This document shows, piece by piece, positions 1 to 11,865 of a DNA stretch of 64,000 nucleotides. The notes under the pieces are model-generated. The model was not told where the DNA came from. It saw nothing but the letters and a program-made list of their open reading frames with translations, and made no database searches. Positions within the stretch are counted from its first letter, which is position 1. Each line of letters starts with the position of its first letter. The stretch covers positions 12,160,052 to 12,224,051 of the forward strand of contig NC_088209.1 of assembly GCF_037126465.1 (NCBI RefSeq), given 5' to 3'. The translations under genes were made by a program, and so were the position numbers. The DNA is from Ornithodoros turicata (taxonomy: Eukaryota > Arthropoda > Arachnida > Ixodida > Argasidae).

Positions 1-141
1 ATACGAAGCGCAGTGATTTTCTTTGAACCATTTCAAGCTGTGACACCATCGTCTTAGCTTGTGGAAACCAGACTGTAGAGGCGTATTCAATTAAGGGGCG
101 AATACAAGTGGTATATGCTACTAATTTAATTATTTTTTTTG
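1..141 (-). pseudogene. LINE reverse transcriptase C-terminal fragment
   Basis: Reading the minus strand, about 45 codons are open and contain the block CIRPLIEYASTVW followed by LEMVQRKSLRF. This matches the conserved 'RPxLEYASxVW...LExVQRRAxRF' block near the end of the reverse transcriptase of Jockey/CR1-type non-LTR retrotransposons. The fragment runs off the left edge, so more of the element may lie outside the window. Upstream sequence on the minus strand (higher coordinates) does not give a convincing RT, so it is probably a truncated relic. Clade assignment is not possible from this short piece. Confidence 0.6.
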
Positions 142-1111
142 CTACGAATTTCGCATGTGATGGCACCAACTGTCTACCCCATGAACGTGCACCTTCACCA
201 ACTACATTTTTGCGACAATCCCCAAATCGGCAGCGGTTTCGTTCAAGACGTTTGACTGAACTGAATGACCCTTTAGCAAGGAGAGTTACACATTCGGCAG
301 CACACGCACAAACAGGCAGGCAAAGATGGTGGGTTGAGACGACTGTCCGGACTTGGTATTTTATTTTATTTGTGTATTACTATTATTTATATTTATTTAT
401 CATAAGTGCGATTATTTGGTACTTTTATTTCTTAGCGTTTATCTCGTTTGCTAAACGTTTGTTCTGGCATTAATTTTTAGTTGATGACGCGCACCCGCGA
501 TAGAGAACAACAGCATCCCTGCGTTCGAGCGTATATTATTAATTACGTATAACGCATAAGATAACGATAATACCGTATGTTTGTCTCCAGTCCAAATGAT
601 AATATTCGGACACCCCTACCCAATACTTTTTAAGATGGCAATTTATCAGCGCGAAACTACAAAGAAGAAAAGAAAAATATATGCAGTGAAGTTGTATTCT
701 GAGCGGATGCAAAGACAGAGAGAGAGAGAGAGAAAAAGTCAACTGGATCGCTTTTCTTTTCTCTCTCGCTGGCCGGTATCAGTTTTTCCGGGGCCATTCC
801 TACGGGACTATTCTTTTTGGGACTATTTCTTCCTACGCCCGAGACCGACATCGCAAGAAACTGTTCACATGTGCGCACCTCAACGTGAGAACAAGAGCAT
901 TCAACACAGCCGGCGCTGGGCTTGGACTCTTTAGCACGGGAAGCCAAGTACAACGACATGTCCATTCACCAAGTCGGATCAACTGGAAAATATGTAGTGT
1001 TTGACAGGCTCTTCGCAGAGCTCCCCCCATAATAGCCGCTCAACCTGCTTGTTTCAGCCCCTCACTCTTCCTTCCTTTTCTGTTTGTTTTTTCGTACTGC
1101 ATGACGGCATG
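142..1111. other. no gene recognised
   Basis: I see no coding region, RNA gene or TIR pair here. The only notable item is a short (AG)n run near 716-732. Small open frames in both strands lack family motifs or splice context. Confidence 0.5.
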
Positions 1112-1352
1112 TACACTCTTAAAAATGAACTTCACCACATAGCACGCTCCTAGCCAACCACCATCCCGAATGACAACGTTCTCGTCCCTGATTTGTTGAA
1201 AACGGGAGGAGGAGCCTATTTTGTGCCGTGCATAATGGCACAAAATAGGCTCCTCCTCCCGTTTTCAACAAATCTAGGGCGAGAACGTTGTCATTCGGGA
1301 TGGTGGTTGGCTAGGAGCGTGCTATGTGGTGAAGTTCATTTTTAAGAGTGTA
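1112..1352. mobile_element. fold-back MITE, TA-flanked, 'GGAGGAGCC' subfamily
   Basis: A 241-bp element starts with TACACTCTTAAAAATGAAC and ends with its reverse complement. Each arm is about 110 bp and nearly perfectly complementary to the other, leaving a loop of roughly 15-20 bp around GTGCCGTGCATAATGGCAC. Terminal TA dinucleotides suggest a TA target duplication, as in the Tc1/mariner/pogo superfamily; that placement is inference. It encodes no transposase. Close relatives lie at 38537, 40379 and 43195. Confidence 0.9.
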
Positions 1353-1725
1353 GATGAGAGGTCCACTACCCGCTTTCAGGAGTGCGGAAGCCTTATTTCG
1401 TTTTTCTTTTTCTTTTGCGTTTTGTGTGGGGGAGTATAATAACCCTTTTACCTCCGTTGGGTGTCATCGGTCTTGCTTTCTACCTACACAATGTCGGTTC
1501 ACTTCGAGTCTGCGCCGGCCTCTTTCTTTTTTCTTCCCCCACTTGTTCCGTTGCTGCTCTTGCTCACATGAACACAAAGCTAGCTGATTCACCATCTCCT
1601 TGGCCTGTGCACATATAAAGTGGGGCATGTAGTGAGAGGTCGAGCTGTGGCTTCAGTGTCTATCTGACCGTGTTCACGAGAGATAGCGTCAGGGACGACC
1701 ATGAAAGGCGCTTTGATCGGCAGCA
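1353..1725. other. no gene recognised
   Basis: Stretch between the MITE and the SINE. It is pyrimidine-rich in the first half; I recognise no feature in it. Confidence 0.4.
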
Positions 1726-1736
1726 GCCAACTAAGG

Positions 1737-2060
1737 ACCAGCTCCGGTGGCGCAGCGGTAGCGCGTGCGCTTGGAGACTGGGAGGTCCGCGGTTCGAATC
1801 CGCGGGCCGGCTGTGCCGTCTGGGGTTTTTCCTGGGTTTCCCTCAGATGTGTAATAGGCGTATGCCGGCACAGTTCCCCTGAAGTCGGCCCATGGACGCA
1901 GCTATCCTCCCCCCGAGCGGATTCCGCTCGGTCTTCCACTTCACCCTTTCCTCTCCTCCTCTCCACCACCTTTCCCTTCCCGAGAAACATGCCGCCTAAT
2001 CAGGCAGGCAGACCTCTCGGGTTCCTCCCAACGACACTCCTCCTCCTCCTCCTCCTCCTC
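1737..2060 (+). mobile_element. tRNA-derived SINE (tail type 1)
   Basis: The head is tRNA-like: a box A match (TGGCGCAGCGG, 1748-1758) and a perfect-looking box B (GGTTCGAATCC, 1791-1801), spaced as in an RNA polymerase III internal promoter. A body containing GGTTTTTCCTGGGTTTCC follows, then a tail ending in a (TCC)n run at about 2038-2060. The element is flanked by an exact 11-bp direct repeat GCCAACTAAGG (1726-1736 and 2061-2071), a target-site duplication that fixes both ends. Its 3' half differs from the minus-strand SINE at 4407, so it probably used a different LINE partner. Confidence 0.92.
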
Positions 2061-2071
2061 GCCAACTAAGG

Positions 2072-4396
2072 TTTCTGGGCAGGGACAGGTTGCCCATCGA
2101 CCTGTCGGTGGGCATCCTGACGTTCAGCGACCCTGGGGCAACAGCTGCTGGGCTGACACAGAGGGTCCGAAGGCTCGGCCTCCACAATTCGCACAATTAC
2201 AACTCGGTCTTGAGTCCGTTTTTGTTTTGGATACCATCTCCACGCTCAATATGTCACTTTGTCAAAGCTTACCCACATGACTCACAAGTGCTTGCCAGCC
2301 TGACAGCCCTAGCAGGTTACTTGAAGTGCAACGTGCCTTTATAAAAAGGGACGAACCATAAGCACAACTAGAGTTGCACCCGACTGGGTTTTGGAACGGC
2401 CACATGAACAAAATTCAGCAGCCAAATAGCGCAATTATTTTCTTTTTTGTAAGCTAAAATGCATGTACCTCCGCGAACCAGTACATCGCATAGCATGTAC
2501 GGGTCGTTACTTTGACGTTATGCCCTCCTTTATTTACTCACGGATGTCGGAAAGCACGTCGTCAGTTACGCGGCATTTATTTTTATTACCTCTTCGTCAA
2601 CCATGGGTGATAAATGGATAGAGAGCTTTCACTTGAAGAGATTAAGCCATTAATTTTTATTAGCTTCTCGTGAGCTTTATGCAACTGACTCACCGGTAGC
2701 TTTTCGCTTATTTGCCGAAACCAAGCTGCCCGACTTTTTTTCGTCGCTCTGTCTACTCTTTTCACTATAACATACGAAGTTGATCTATCACACCCCCAGT
2801 GATAGCATTGAAAGTGGTATTTGCTTTATAAATATCTGGAGAACTTTCACCCGCATATTATGGGAAAGCGAATGGATTGGGTTTCAGATAGCCAGGTAAC
2901 TGACTTTAATAAATAGGGCTATAACGATACTGTACACGGAGCACATTACAACAAAATTACACTAAGAACATAGAGGTTGGCTTACAACTGGAACGGCTCA
3001 TACAACAGCACAAATAAATAAATAAATAAATAATGAACTATCCGTGCCGTTATGACTAGACGCCGTTCGTTCTATTTGGGAGGCCGCAAGACAATGGGGA
3101 TGTTGTGCTTATCTCACTAGTATTTATTATCATCATTATTTTGGCGGATGCCGAATTTTCAGTTGCTCAGCTCATCATCGCCGCTCGTCCCTGCGCCAAA
3201 CATATCTTTCGACGCTTCCAGATGTTCGGGACAAACACGCACACAGGAACCAAGCGAATCGACGGGACAGTCCGAACTGCAAGGACGACCCCAATACCGA
3301 GAATAGCATGCTGAGTCATTACATGCCCACTTGTGCCCGCTTCTCAAAGGCCGGCGCGGATAAGCCACACAGCAGGAAAAAGAATAGCTCCGCTGTAGTG
3401 GAGCTTAGCGCTCTTCCCTTTTTTTTTCCTGGGGAAAAGGAAACTCGGATAGTATGCTGAAATAAGGGTCACACTTGGCAGATAAATACCTTCTGGACGT
3501 GAAGCCCGCGTCGTGGCAGCATCGGGCGGCAGAAAAAGTTGTCCCGAGGAAGCGGTGTACATAGCCTCAGATATTTCCATTTATCTCAAGAAAGGCTGAC
3601 GTTACACGCGAGATAGTGGTACCAAAACGTTCAGGACATATTTTAGAAGAAAATGGATTGAGCAAATGTCGCCTAAGATGATTTCTTTTTCTGCTATTCA
3701 CTTCAGAAGTCTAATGTCAATTTTTGGCTATTTTCTACACGTTCTACAACGTCTCAACGAAAAATCTAAGCGAAAATTGAAAATTTGAAAAATCAATTTT
3801 CTCATAATTGTTAAAAGCTATCAAATGAGACCGATATCGTGAAGATCGGACGAGTATTTATCGAGAAAAATGGAAAAGTTTGCCCCATAGAAAATACATG
3901 GGGCCGCGACGGGTATATTGTATTGTAAGATACAGTAGTATTGTACTAATATGTATTCCAGATATGTTATTGGCGTTACTAAACACAACAACTCAGGAAA
4001 AAAAGGTTCTGCCGGTACAGATGGGACGGACAGCCCATGCACAACCAACAGCGCCATACCCTTTCTCTCCTACATCTTTCCTTCTCACTCTCTGATTCAC
4101 ACACGAGGCAGGGCGATTTCTGCCTTATCAAATGTGTTATCGATTTTTTTACTTATTCTCGCATGGAGTACATAGGTCAAATTGTCGACATTTGTCGTTG
4201 TCAGCTGACATTTGCGTATTATCAGTTCCTGTTCACCTAAGGGCTTACCTTATGTTTGAGGGTTGCTATATATCAATACAGAACTTTAAAGTGTATGTCC
4301 ACAACGATGCGATATGGATCAGTCATAATCCTACGTTGCCAAAACAAACACAAGAAAGCACGCGGGTTACGCGCGAGCACATGTCACACCTTGAAC
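2072..4396. other. no gene recognised; (AATA)n microsatellite
   Basis: I recognise no coding exon, RNA gene or transposon in this 2.3-kb stretch. A short (AATA)n tract lies at about 3012-3033. Several AT-rich tracts (3600-3900) have no open frame of note. Confidence 0.45.
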
Positions 4397-4406
4397 CTAT
4401 CCATTG

Positions 4407-4638
4407 GTGGTGGTGGTGGTGAAAGGGTGGTCACCGTTGTCGGCCTCGCAGAGGTGGGCAACGTCGCGACTCACGCCCCACGAGAATGTGCGTCCTGGGC
4501 TGACCACTAAAGGGAACTGTAGCGACGTATCTCTGAAAGCATCTAAGCAAAATCCCAGACGGCTCAGCGGGATTCGAACCCAGTACCTCCCAGTCTGGAT
4601 CTGACATGGCCAGCACGCTACGCACTGAGCCACGGGAG
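4407..4638 (-). mobile_element. tRNA-derived SINE (tail type 2)
   Basis: On the minus strand the sequence begins with a tRNA-like head (box A-like GTGGCTCAGTGCGTAGCG; box B GGGTTCGAATCCC) and continues with TGGGATTTTGCTTAG, a relative of the SINE body at 1800-1850. The tail contains CACGACGTT-like and GCCGACAACGG blocks and ends in (CCA)n, seen on the plus strand as a TGG run. A 10-bp direct repeat CTATCCATTG (4397-4406 and 4639-4648) is the target-site duplication. The same tail type is found at 40395 and 59809. Confidence 0.9.
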
Positions 4639-4648
4639 CTATCCATTG

Positions 4649-5344
4649 ACGAAGTAAACGCCACCCAGCGTTAGGCAAAATTTATCCCTCAATGATATTC
4701 GCTATTAGAGGGATCGCCTCCCCTGTATCCACTCTCCTACTCATATAATTTATGGAATTATTATGTTCATATCACGATCGAGGCTAATAAAAATTAAAAA
4801 TACGTCTAAAAATACGTCTATCCAGTGGTGCAAGTTGTTTCGACGAGTAGCGCATTCCGTTACGGTGAATTGCAGAACTAGCGTTTCACCAAAGACAAAA
4901 AGGAGCTTATAAGCGATTGCGATCCAATATACCCCTGCTTGTTCTTGCAGCTTGCAGCCTTGGATTGTACACTTGGAGCTTGGTGCCGCCTCGATGCCCA
5001 TGCAGCCTGGAGTCCTACTTGCCTTTCTCGACAGGAACTGGCTTATATATGCCATGCCATGCCCATCAAGGTTATCTGCTTATCGCGTTTGCAGCTTTCT
5101 GCATTTCTGTTCCAGAAATTCGCTCTGTGTGACTCGACATCCAATTTGATAATTATTCTCTTTGCGTTTCTAACGTTCACCAGTCTTAGGCTGTTGGTTT
5201 TTTACGACTGCCATGTTCCTATACTTTTATTAGATGTAAGTTGCTTGCATGAGCTGCCCTGATTTGTTGAAAACTTCTGCCTTTGTCCTTTTCTGTACGT
5301 TGTTAATGTAACATCCTCTTCAATGTTCTTCTGTTGCAGGAGAT
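4649..5344. other. no gene recognised; left flank of satellite array
   Basis: No coding or transposon signature recognised. The stretch leads into degenerate satellite sequence starting near 5345. Confidence 0.4.
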
Positions 5345-5935
5345 GGAGGAGCAGAAGGTCTTAACTCATTCCATCTGCATTTCCCAGTCTTGACAGGAAC
5401 ACAACCTAGAGACTCCCTCGGCATGACAACAGTCGACTAATTGCCCTAAATTTCCCACTGTTTAGAGGAGCAGGAACCCAGAGATTCCCTCCGCAGTGAC
5501 AACAGTGGCCTAATTGCCCTAAATTTCCCACTGTTGACAGGAGCAGGAACACAGAGATTCCCTCCGCAGTGACAACAGTGGACCAATTGCCCTAAATTTC
5601 CCACTGTTGAGAGGAGCAGGAACCCAGAGATTCCCTCCGCAGTGACAACAGTGGCCTAATTGCCCGAAATTTCCCACTGTTGACAGGAGCAGGAACCCAG
5701 AGATTCCCTCCGCAGTGACAACAGTGGCCTAATTGCCCTAAATTTCCCACTGTTGACAGGAGCAGGAACCCAGAGATTCCCTCCGCAGTGACAACAGTGG
5801 ACCAATTGCCCTAAATTTCCCACTGTTGAGAGGAGCAGGAACCCAGAGATTCCCTCCGCAGTGACAACAGTGGACTAATTGCCCTAAATTTCCCTCAGTT
5901 GAGAGGAGCAGGAACCCAGAGATTCCCTCCGCAGT

Positions 5936-6197
5936 CGCAAGAGCGCAGTAGCATAACGGTATGGCAAGCAGCTGGTAAGGCATATACAGTAAGGCATGTA
6001 GCTGTGAGACGTGTGGCAGTAAGGCATGCCGCTGTGAGGCATGTAGCTGTAAGACCTTTCTTAAGGCAGTAAGTCTCCATGTCCTCATTGTAAGTCGTCA
6101 TGTCCTTATCGTAAGTCCCCACGTCCTCATTGTAAGTCTCCATGTCCTTACTGTAATCCTCTACGTCCTTACTATGCCAGTCTGCCACTAACATCTC
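5936..6197. repeat. non-satellite spacer, copy 1, with 15-bp and 21-bp minisatellites
   Basis: This segment interrupts a monomer after CCGCAGT and ends where satellite resumes at CTCCCTAACTAATTTGCC. Inside, five or so ~15-bp units of the form TAAGGCATGTAGCTG occupy about 5972-6060, followed by about five 21-bp units (CATGTCCTCATTGTAAGTC-like) at about 6075-6180. Both unit lengths are multiples of three, so the minus strand stays open and would read as short repeated peptides; I see no evidence it is expressed. Confidence 0.88.
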
Positions 6198-6775
6198 CCT
6201 AACTAATTTGCCCTAGATTTCCCACTGTTGAGAGGAGCAGGAACCCAGAGATTCCCTCCGCAGTGACAACAGTGGCCTAATTGCCTTAAATATCCCACTG
6301 TTGACAGGAGCAGGAACCCAGAGATTCCCTCCGCAGTGACAACAGTGGCCTAATTGCCCTAAATTTCCCACTGTTGACAGGAGCAGGAACCCAGAGATTC
6401 CCTCCGCAGTGACAACAGTGGACCAATTGCCCTAAATTTCCCACTGTTGAGAGGAGCAGGAACCCAGAGATTCCCTCCGCAGTGACAACAGTGGCCTAAT
6501 TGCCCGAAATTTCCCACTGTTGACAGGAGCAGGAACCCAGAGATTCCCTCCGCAGTGACAACAGTGGCCTAATTGCCCTAAATTTCCCACTGTTGACAGG
6601 AGCAGGAACCCAGAGATTCCCTCCGCAGTGACAACAGTGGACCAATTGCCCTAAATTTCCCACTGTTGAGAGGAGCAGGAACCCAGAGATTCCCTCCGCA
6701 GTGACAACAGTGGACTAATTGCCCTAAATTTCCCTCAGTTGAGAGGAGCAGGAACCCAGAGATTCCCTCCGCAGT

Positions 6776-7037
6776 CGCAAGAGCGCAGTAGCATAGCGGT
6801 ATGGCAAGCAGCTGGTAAGGCATATACAGTAAGGCATGTAGCTGTGAGACGTGTGGCAGTAAGGCATGCCGCTGTGAGGCATGTAGCTGTAAGACCTTTC
6901 TTAAGGCAGTAAGTCTCCATGTCCTCATTGTAAGTCGTCATGTCCTTATCGTAAGTCCCCACGTCCTCATTGTAAGTCTCCATGTCCTTACTGTAATCCT
7001 CTACGTCCTTACTATGCCAGTCTGCCACTAACATCTC
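6776..7037. repeat. non-satellite spacer, copy 2
   Basis: Second copy of the 262-bp spacer, 840 bp to the right of the first and practically identical to it, with the same left junction (after GCAGT) and right junction (CTCCCTAACTAATTT). Confidence 0.88.
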
Positions 7038-7615
7038 CCTAACTAATTTGCCCTAGATTTCCCACTGTTGAGAGGAGCAGGAACCCAGAGATTCCCTCCG
7101 CAGTGACAACAGTGGCCTAATTGCCCTAAATATCCCACTGTTGACAGGAGCAGGAACCCAGAGATTCCCTCCGCAGTGACAACAGTGGCCTAATTGCCCT
7201 AAATTTCCCACTGTTGACAGGAGCAGGAACCCAGAGATTCCCTCCGCAGTGACAACAGTGGACCAATTGCCCTAAATTTCCCACTGTTGAGAGGAGCAGG
7301 AACCCAGAGATTCCCTCCGCAGTGACAACAGTGGCCTAATTGCCCGAAATTTCCCACTGTTGACAGGAGCAGGAACCCAGAGATTCCCTCCGCAGTGACA
7401 ACAGTGGCCTAATTGCCCTAAATTTCCCACTGTTGACAGGAGCAGGAACCCAGAGATTCCCTCCGCAGTGACAACAGTGGACCAATTGCCCTAAATTTCC
7501 CACTGTTGAGAGGAGCAGGAACCCAGAGATTCCCTCCGCAGTGACAACAGTGGACTAATTGCCCTAAATTTCCCTCAGTTGAGAGGAGCAGGAACCCAGA
7601 GATTCCCTCCGCAGT

Positions 7616-7877
7616 CGCAAGAGCGCAGTAGCATAGCGGTATGGCAAGCAGCTGGTAAGGCATATACAGTAAGGCATGTAGCTGTGAGACGTGTGGCAGT
7701 AAGGCATGCCGCTGTGAGGCATGTAGCTGTAAGACCTTTCTTAAGGCAGTAAGTCTCCATGTCCTCATTGTAAGTCGTCATGTCCTTATCGTAAGTCCCC
7801 ACGTCCTCATTGTAAGTCTCCATGTCCTTACTGTAATCCTCTACGTCCTTACTATGCCAGTCTGCCACTAACATCTC
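7616..7877. repeat. non-satellite spacer, copy 3
   Basis: Third copy of the 262-bp spacer, again offset by exactly 840 bp, with the same internal 15-bp and 21-bp minisatellites. Confidence 0.88.
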
Positions 7878-8465
7878 CCTAACTAATTTGCCCTAGATTT
7901 CCCACTGTTGAGAGGAGCAGGAACCCAGAGATTCCCTCCGCAGTGACAACAGTGGCCTAATTGCCCTAAATATCCCACTGTTGACAGGAGCAGGAACCCA
8001 GAGATTCCCTCCGCAGTGACAACAGTGGCCTAATTGCCCTAAATTTCCCACTGTTGACAGGAGCAGGAACCCAGAGATTCCCTCCGCAGTGACAACAGTG
8101 GACCAATTGCCCTAAATTTCCCACTGTTGAGAGGAGCAGGAACCAAGAGATTCCCTCCGCAGTGACAACAGTGGACCAATTGTCCTAAATTTCCCACTGT
8201 TGAGAGGAGCAGGAACCCAGAGATTCCCTCCGCAGTGACAACAGTGGACTAATTGCTCTAAATTTCCCACTGTTGAGAGGAGCAGGAACCCAGAGATTCC
8301 CTCCGCAGTGACAACAGTGGACTAATTGCTCTAAATTTCCCACTGTTAAGAGGAGCAGGACCCAGAGATTCCCTCAGCAGTGACAACAGTGGACTAATTT
8401 GCCCTACATTTCCCACTGTTGAGAGAAGCAGGAACCCAGAGATTCCCTCCGCAGTGACAACAGTG

Positions 8466-8987
8466 GAACAGTGACAACAGCGACGACGACGACAACGACG
8501 ACGACAACAACGACGACGACGACAACGACGACGACGTCGGCGACGACCACAACGACAGCGACAACGACGACGACGACGACAACGACAACGACGACAACAA
8601 CAACGACGGCGACGACGACGACGGCGACGACGACAACGACAACGACAACGACGACAACGGCGGCGACGACAACAACAACAACGACAACAACAACGACGGC
8701 GACGACGACGACGGCGACGACAAAGACAACGACGACGACAACGACGACAACGGCAACGACGACGACGACGACAACGACGACAACAACAACGACGATAACA
8801 ACAACAACAAAGAGCAACAACAACGAAGACAACAACAACAACAACAAAGAACAACAACAACAAAGAACAACAACAAAGAACAGCTCTTTCACACAATAAT
8901 GTCAGACTTTACTCTGTTCAGAGTTTACTGCCCAACTGAAAATAAATAAAAAAAAAGAAATATTAAATCCTAAAAAAAATTAAATCT
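8466..8987. repeat. ACG/ACA trinucleotide tract plus AT-rich tail, copy 1
   Basis: After a monomer ending GTGACAACAGTGG the sequence repeats AACAGTGACAACAGCGACG and then becomes a ~400-bp mixture of ACG, ACA and occasional GCG triplets (about 8478-8880). It ends with a non-repetitive ~100-bp tail (CTCTTTCACACAATAATGTC ... AAATAAATAAA). The satellite resumes at CTCCCTAACTAATTTGCC. The tract gives long low-complexity open frames in several frames (poly-Thr, poly-Val, poly-Arg/Cys, poly-Ser/Leu), which I do not regard as genes. Confidence 0.9.
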
Positions 8988-11865
8988 CCCTAACTAATTT
9001 GCCCTAGATTTCCCACTGTTGAGAGGAGCAGGAACCCAGAGATTCCCTCCGCAGTGACAACAGTGGCCTACTTGCCCTAGATTTCCCACTGTTGAGAGGA
9101 GCAGGAACCCAGAGATTCCCTCCGCAGTGACAACAGTGGACTAATTTGCCCTAAATTTCCCACTGTTGAGAGGAGCACGAACCCAGAGATTCCCTCCGCA
9201 GTGACAACAGTCGACTAATTTGTCCTAGATTTCCCACGGTTGACAGGAGCAGGAACCCAGAGATTCCCTCCGCAGTGACAACGGTGGACTAATTTGCCCT
9301 AGATTTCCCACTGTTGAGAGGAGCAGAACCCAGAGATTCTCTCCGCAGTGACAACAGTGGACTAATTTGCCCTAGATTTCCCACTGTTGACAGGAGCAGG
9401 AACCCAGAGATTCCCTCCGCAGTGACAACGGTGGACTAATTTGCCCTAAATTTCCCACTGTTGAGAGGAGCAGAAACCCAGAGATTCCCTCCGCAGTGAC
9501 AACAGTGGACTAATTTGCCCTAAATTTCCCACTGTTGAGAGGAGCACGAACCCAGAGATTCCCTCCGCAGTGACAACAGTCGACTAATTTGTCCTAGATT
9601 TCCCACGGTTGACAGGAGCAGGAACCCAGAGATTCCCTCCGCAGTGACAACGGTGGACTAATTTGCCCTAGATTTCCCACTGTTGAGAGGAGCAGAACCC
9701 AGAGATTCTCTCCGCAGCGACAACAGTGGACGAATTGCCCTAAATTTCCCACTGTTCAGAGGAGCAGGAACCCAGAGATTCCCTCCGCAGTGACAACAGT
9801 GGACTAATTTGCCCTAAATTTCCCACAGTTGAGAGGAGCAGGAACCCAGAGATTCCCTCCGCAGTGACAACAGTGGACTAATTTGCCCTAAATTTCCCAC
9901 TGTTGAGAGGAGCAGGAACCCAGAGATTCCCTCCGCAATGACAACAGTGGACTAATTTGCCCTAAATTTCCCACTGTTGAGAGGAGCAGGAACCCAGAGA
10001 TTCCCTCCGCAGTGACAACAGTGGACTAATTTGCCCTAAATTTCCCACTGTTGAGAGGAGCAGGAACCCAGAGATTCCCTCCGAAGTGACAACAGTGGAC
10101 TAATTTGCCCTAAATTTCCCACTGTTGAGAGGAGCAGGAACGCAGAGATTCCCTCCGCAGTGACAGCAGTGCACTAATTTGCCCTAGATTTCCCACTGTT
10201 GAGAGGAGCAGGAACCCAGAGATTCCCTCCGCAGTGACAACAGTGGACTAATTTGCCCTAAATTTCCCACTGTTGAGAGGAGCAGGAACCCAGAGATTCC
10301 CTCCGCAGTGACAACAGTCGACTAATTTGTCCTAGATTTCCCACGGTTGAGAGGAGCAGGAACGCAGAGATTCCCTCCGCTTTGACAGCAGTGCACTAAT
10401 TTGCCCTAGATTTCCCACTGTTGAGAGGAGCAGGAACCCAGAGATTCCCTGCGCAGTGACAACAGTGGACTAATTTGCCCTAAATTTCCCCCTGTTGAGA
10501 GGAGCAGGAACCCAGAGATTCCCTCTGCAGTGACAACAGTGGACTAATTTGCCCTAAATTTCCCACTGTTGAGAGGAGCAGGAACCCAAAGATTCCCTCC
10601 GCAGTGACAACAGTGGACTAATTTGCCCTAAATTTCCCACTGTTGAGAGGAGCAGGAACCCAGAGATTCCCTCCGCAGTGACAACAGTAGACTAATTTGC
10701 CCTAAATTTCCCACTCGGTTGAGAGGAGCAGGAACCCAGAGATTCCCTCCGCAGTGACAACAGTGGACTAATTTGTCCTAGATTTCCCACGGTTGACAGG
10801 AGCAGGAACCCAGAGATTCCCTCCGCAGTGACAACGGTGGACTAATTTGCCCTAGATTTCCCACTGTTGAGAGGAGCAGAACTTAGAGATTCTCTCCGCA
10901 GCGACAACAGTGGACGAATTGCCCTAAATTTCCCACTGTTCAGAGGAGCAGGAACCCAGAGATTCCCTCCGCAGTGACAACAGTGGACTAATTTGCCCTA
11001 AATTTCCCACAGTTGAGAGGAGCAGGAACCCAGAGATTCCCTCCGCAGTGACAACAGTGGACTAATTTGCCCTAAATTTTCCACTGTTGAGAGGAGCAGG
11101 AACCCAGAGATTCCCTCCGCAATGACAACAGTGGACTAATTTGCCCTAAATTTCCCACTGTTGAGAGGAGCAGGAACCCAGAGATTCCCTCCGCAGTGAC
11201 AACAGTGGACTAATTTGCCCTAAATTTCCCACTGTTGAGAGGAGCAGGAACCCAGAGATTCCCTCCGAAGTGACAACAGTGGACTAATTTGCCCTAAATT
11301 TCCCACTGTTGAGAGGAGCAGGAACGCAGAGATTCCCTCCGCAGTGACAGCAGTGCACTAATTTGCCCTAGATTTCCCACTGTTGAGAGGAGCAGGAACC
11401 CAGAGATTCCCTCCGCAGTGACAACAGTGGACTAATTTGCCCTAAATTTCCCACTGTTGAGAGGAGCAGGAACCCAGAGATTCCCTCCGCAGTGACAACA
11501 GTCGACTAATTTGTCCTAGATTTCCCACGGTTGAGAGGAGCAGGAACGCAGAGATTCCCTCCGCTTTGACAGCAGTGCACTAATTTGCCCTAGATTTCCC
11601 ACTGTTGAGAGGAGCAGGAACCCAGAGATTCCCTGCGCAGTGACAACAGTGGACTAATTTGCCCTAAATTTCCCACTGTTGAGAGGAGCAGGAACCCAGA
11701 GATTCCCTCCGCAGTGACAACAGTGGACTAATTTGCCCTAAATTTCCCACTGTTGAGAAGAGCAGGAACCCAAAGATTCCCTCCGCAGTGACAACAGTGG
11801 ACTAATTTGCCCTAAATTTCCCACTGTTGAGAGGAGCAGGAACCCAGAGATTCCCTCCGCAGTGA
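8988..11865. repeat. satellite block duplicated near 25.2-27.8 kb (copy 1)
   Basis: Monomers with an ordered set of variants (CAGTGGCCTACTTGCC at the start, then CCACGGTTGACAGG, GAACCCAGAGATTCTCTCCG, CGACAACAGTGGACG and others) recur in the same order from about 25208. Copy 1 carries an extra partial repetition at about 9160-9720 relative to copy 2. Confidence 0.8.

Larger units (their letters stand above)
5738..8257. repeat. three 840-bp higher-order units
   Basis: Sequence is repeated with a period of exactly 840 bp (for example matching points 5738, 6578 and 7418). Each unit comprises about eight 73-bp monomers plus one 262-bp non-satellite spacer. The units are almost identical; visible differences are single bases such as AGCATAACGG versus AGCATAGCGG in the first spacer and TTGCCTTAAATATC versus TTGCCCTAAATATC. 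Such low divergence points to recent amplification or strong homogenisation, or to an assembly effect. Confidence 0.92.

Noticed and set aside
1737..1830. Functional tRNA gene
   Set aside because: Box A and box B are present, but the unit continues into a SINE body and is flanked by a target-site duplication, so it is a retroposon head.
1701..2069. 122-codon frame across the SINE as a gene
   Set aside because: It is contained within the SINE and its flanks and ends in the (TCC)n tail as poly-Leu.
8466..8900. Long poly-Thr, poly-Val, poly-Arg/Cys and poly-Ser/Leu frames at 8258-8900 and 24466-25117
   Set aside because: All come from one ACG/ACA triplet tract read in different frames and strands; nothing else supports coding.
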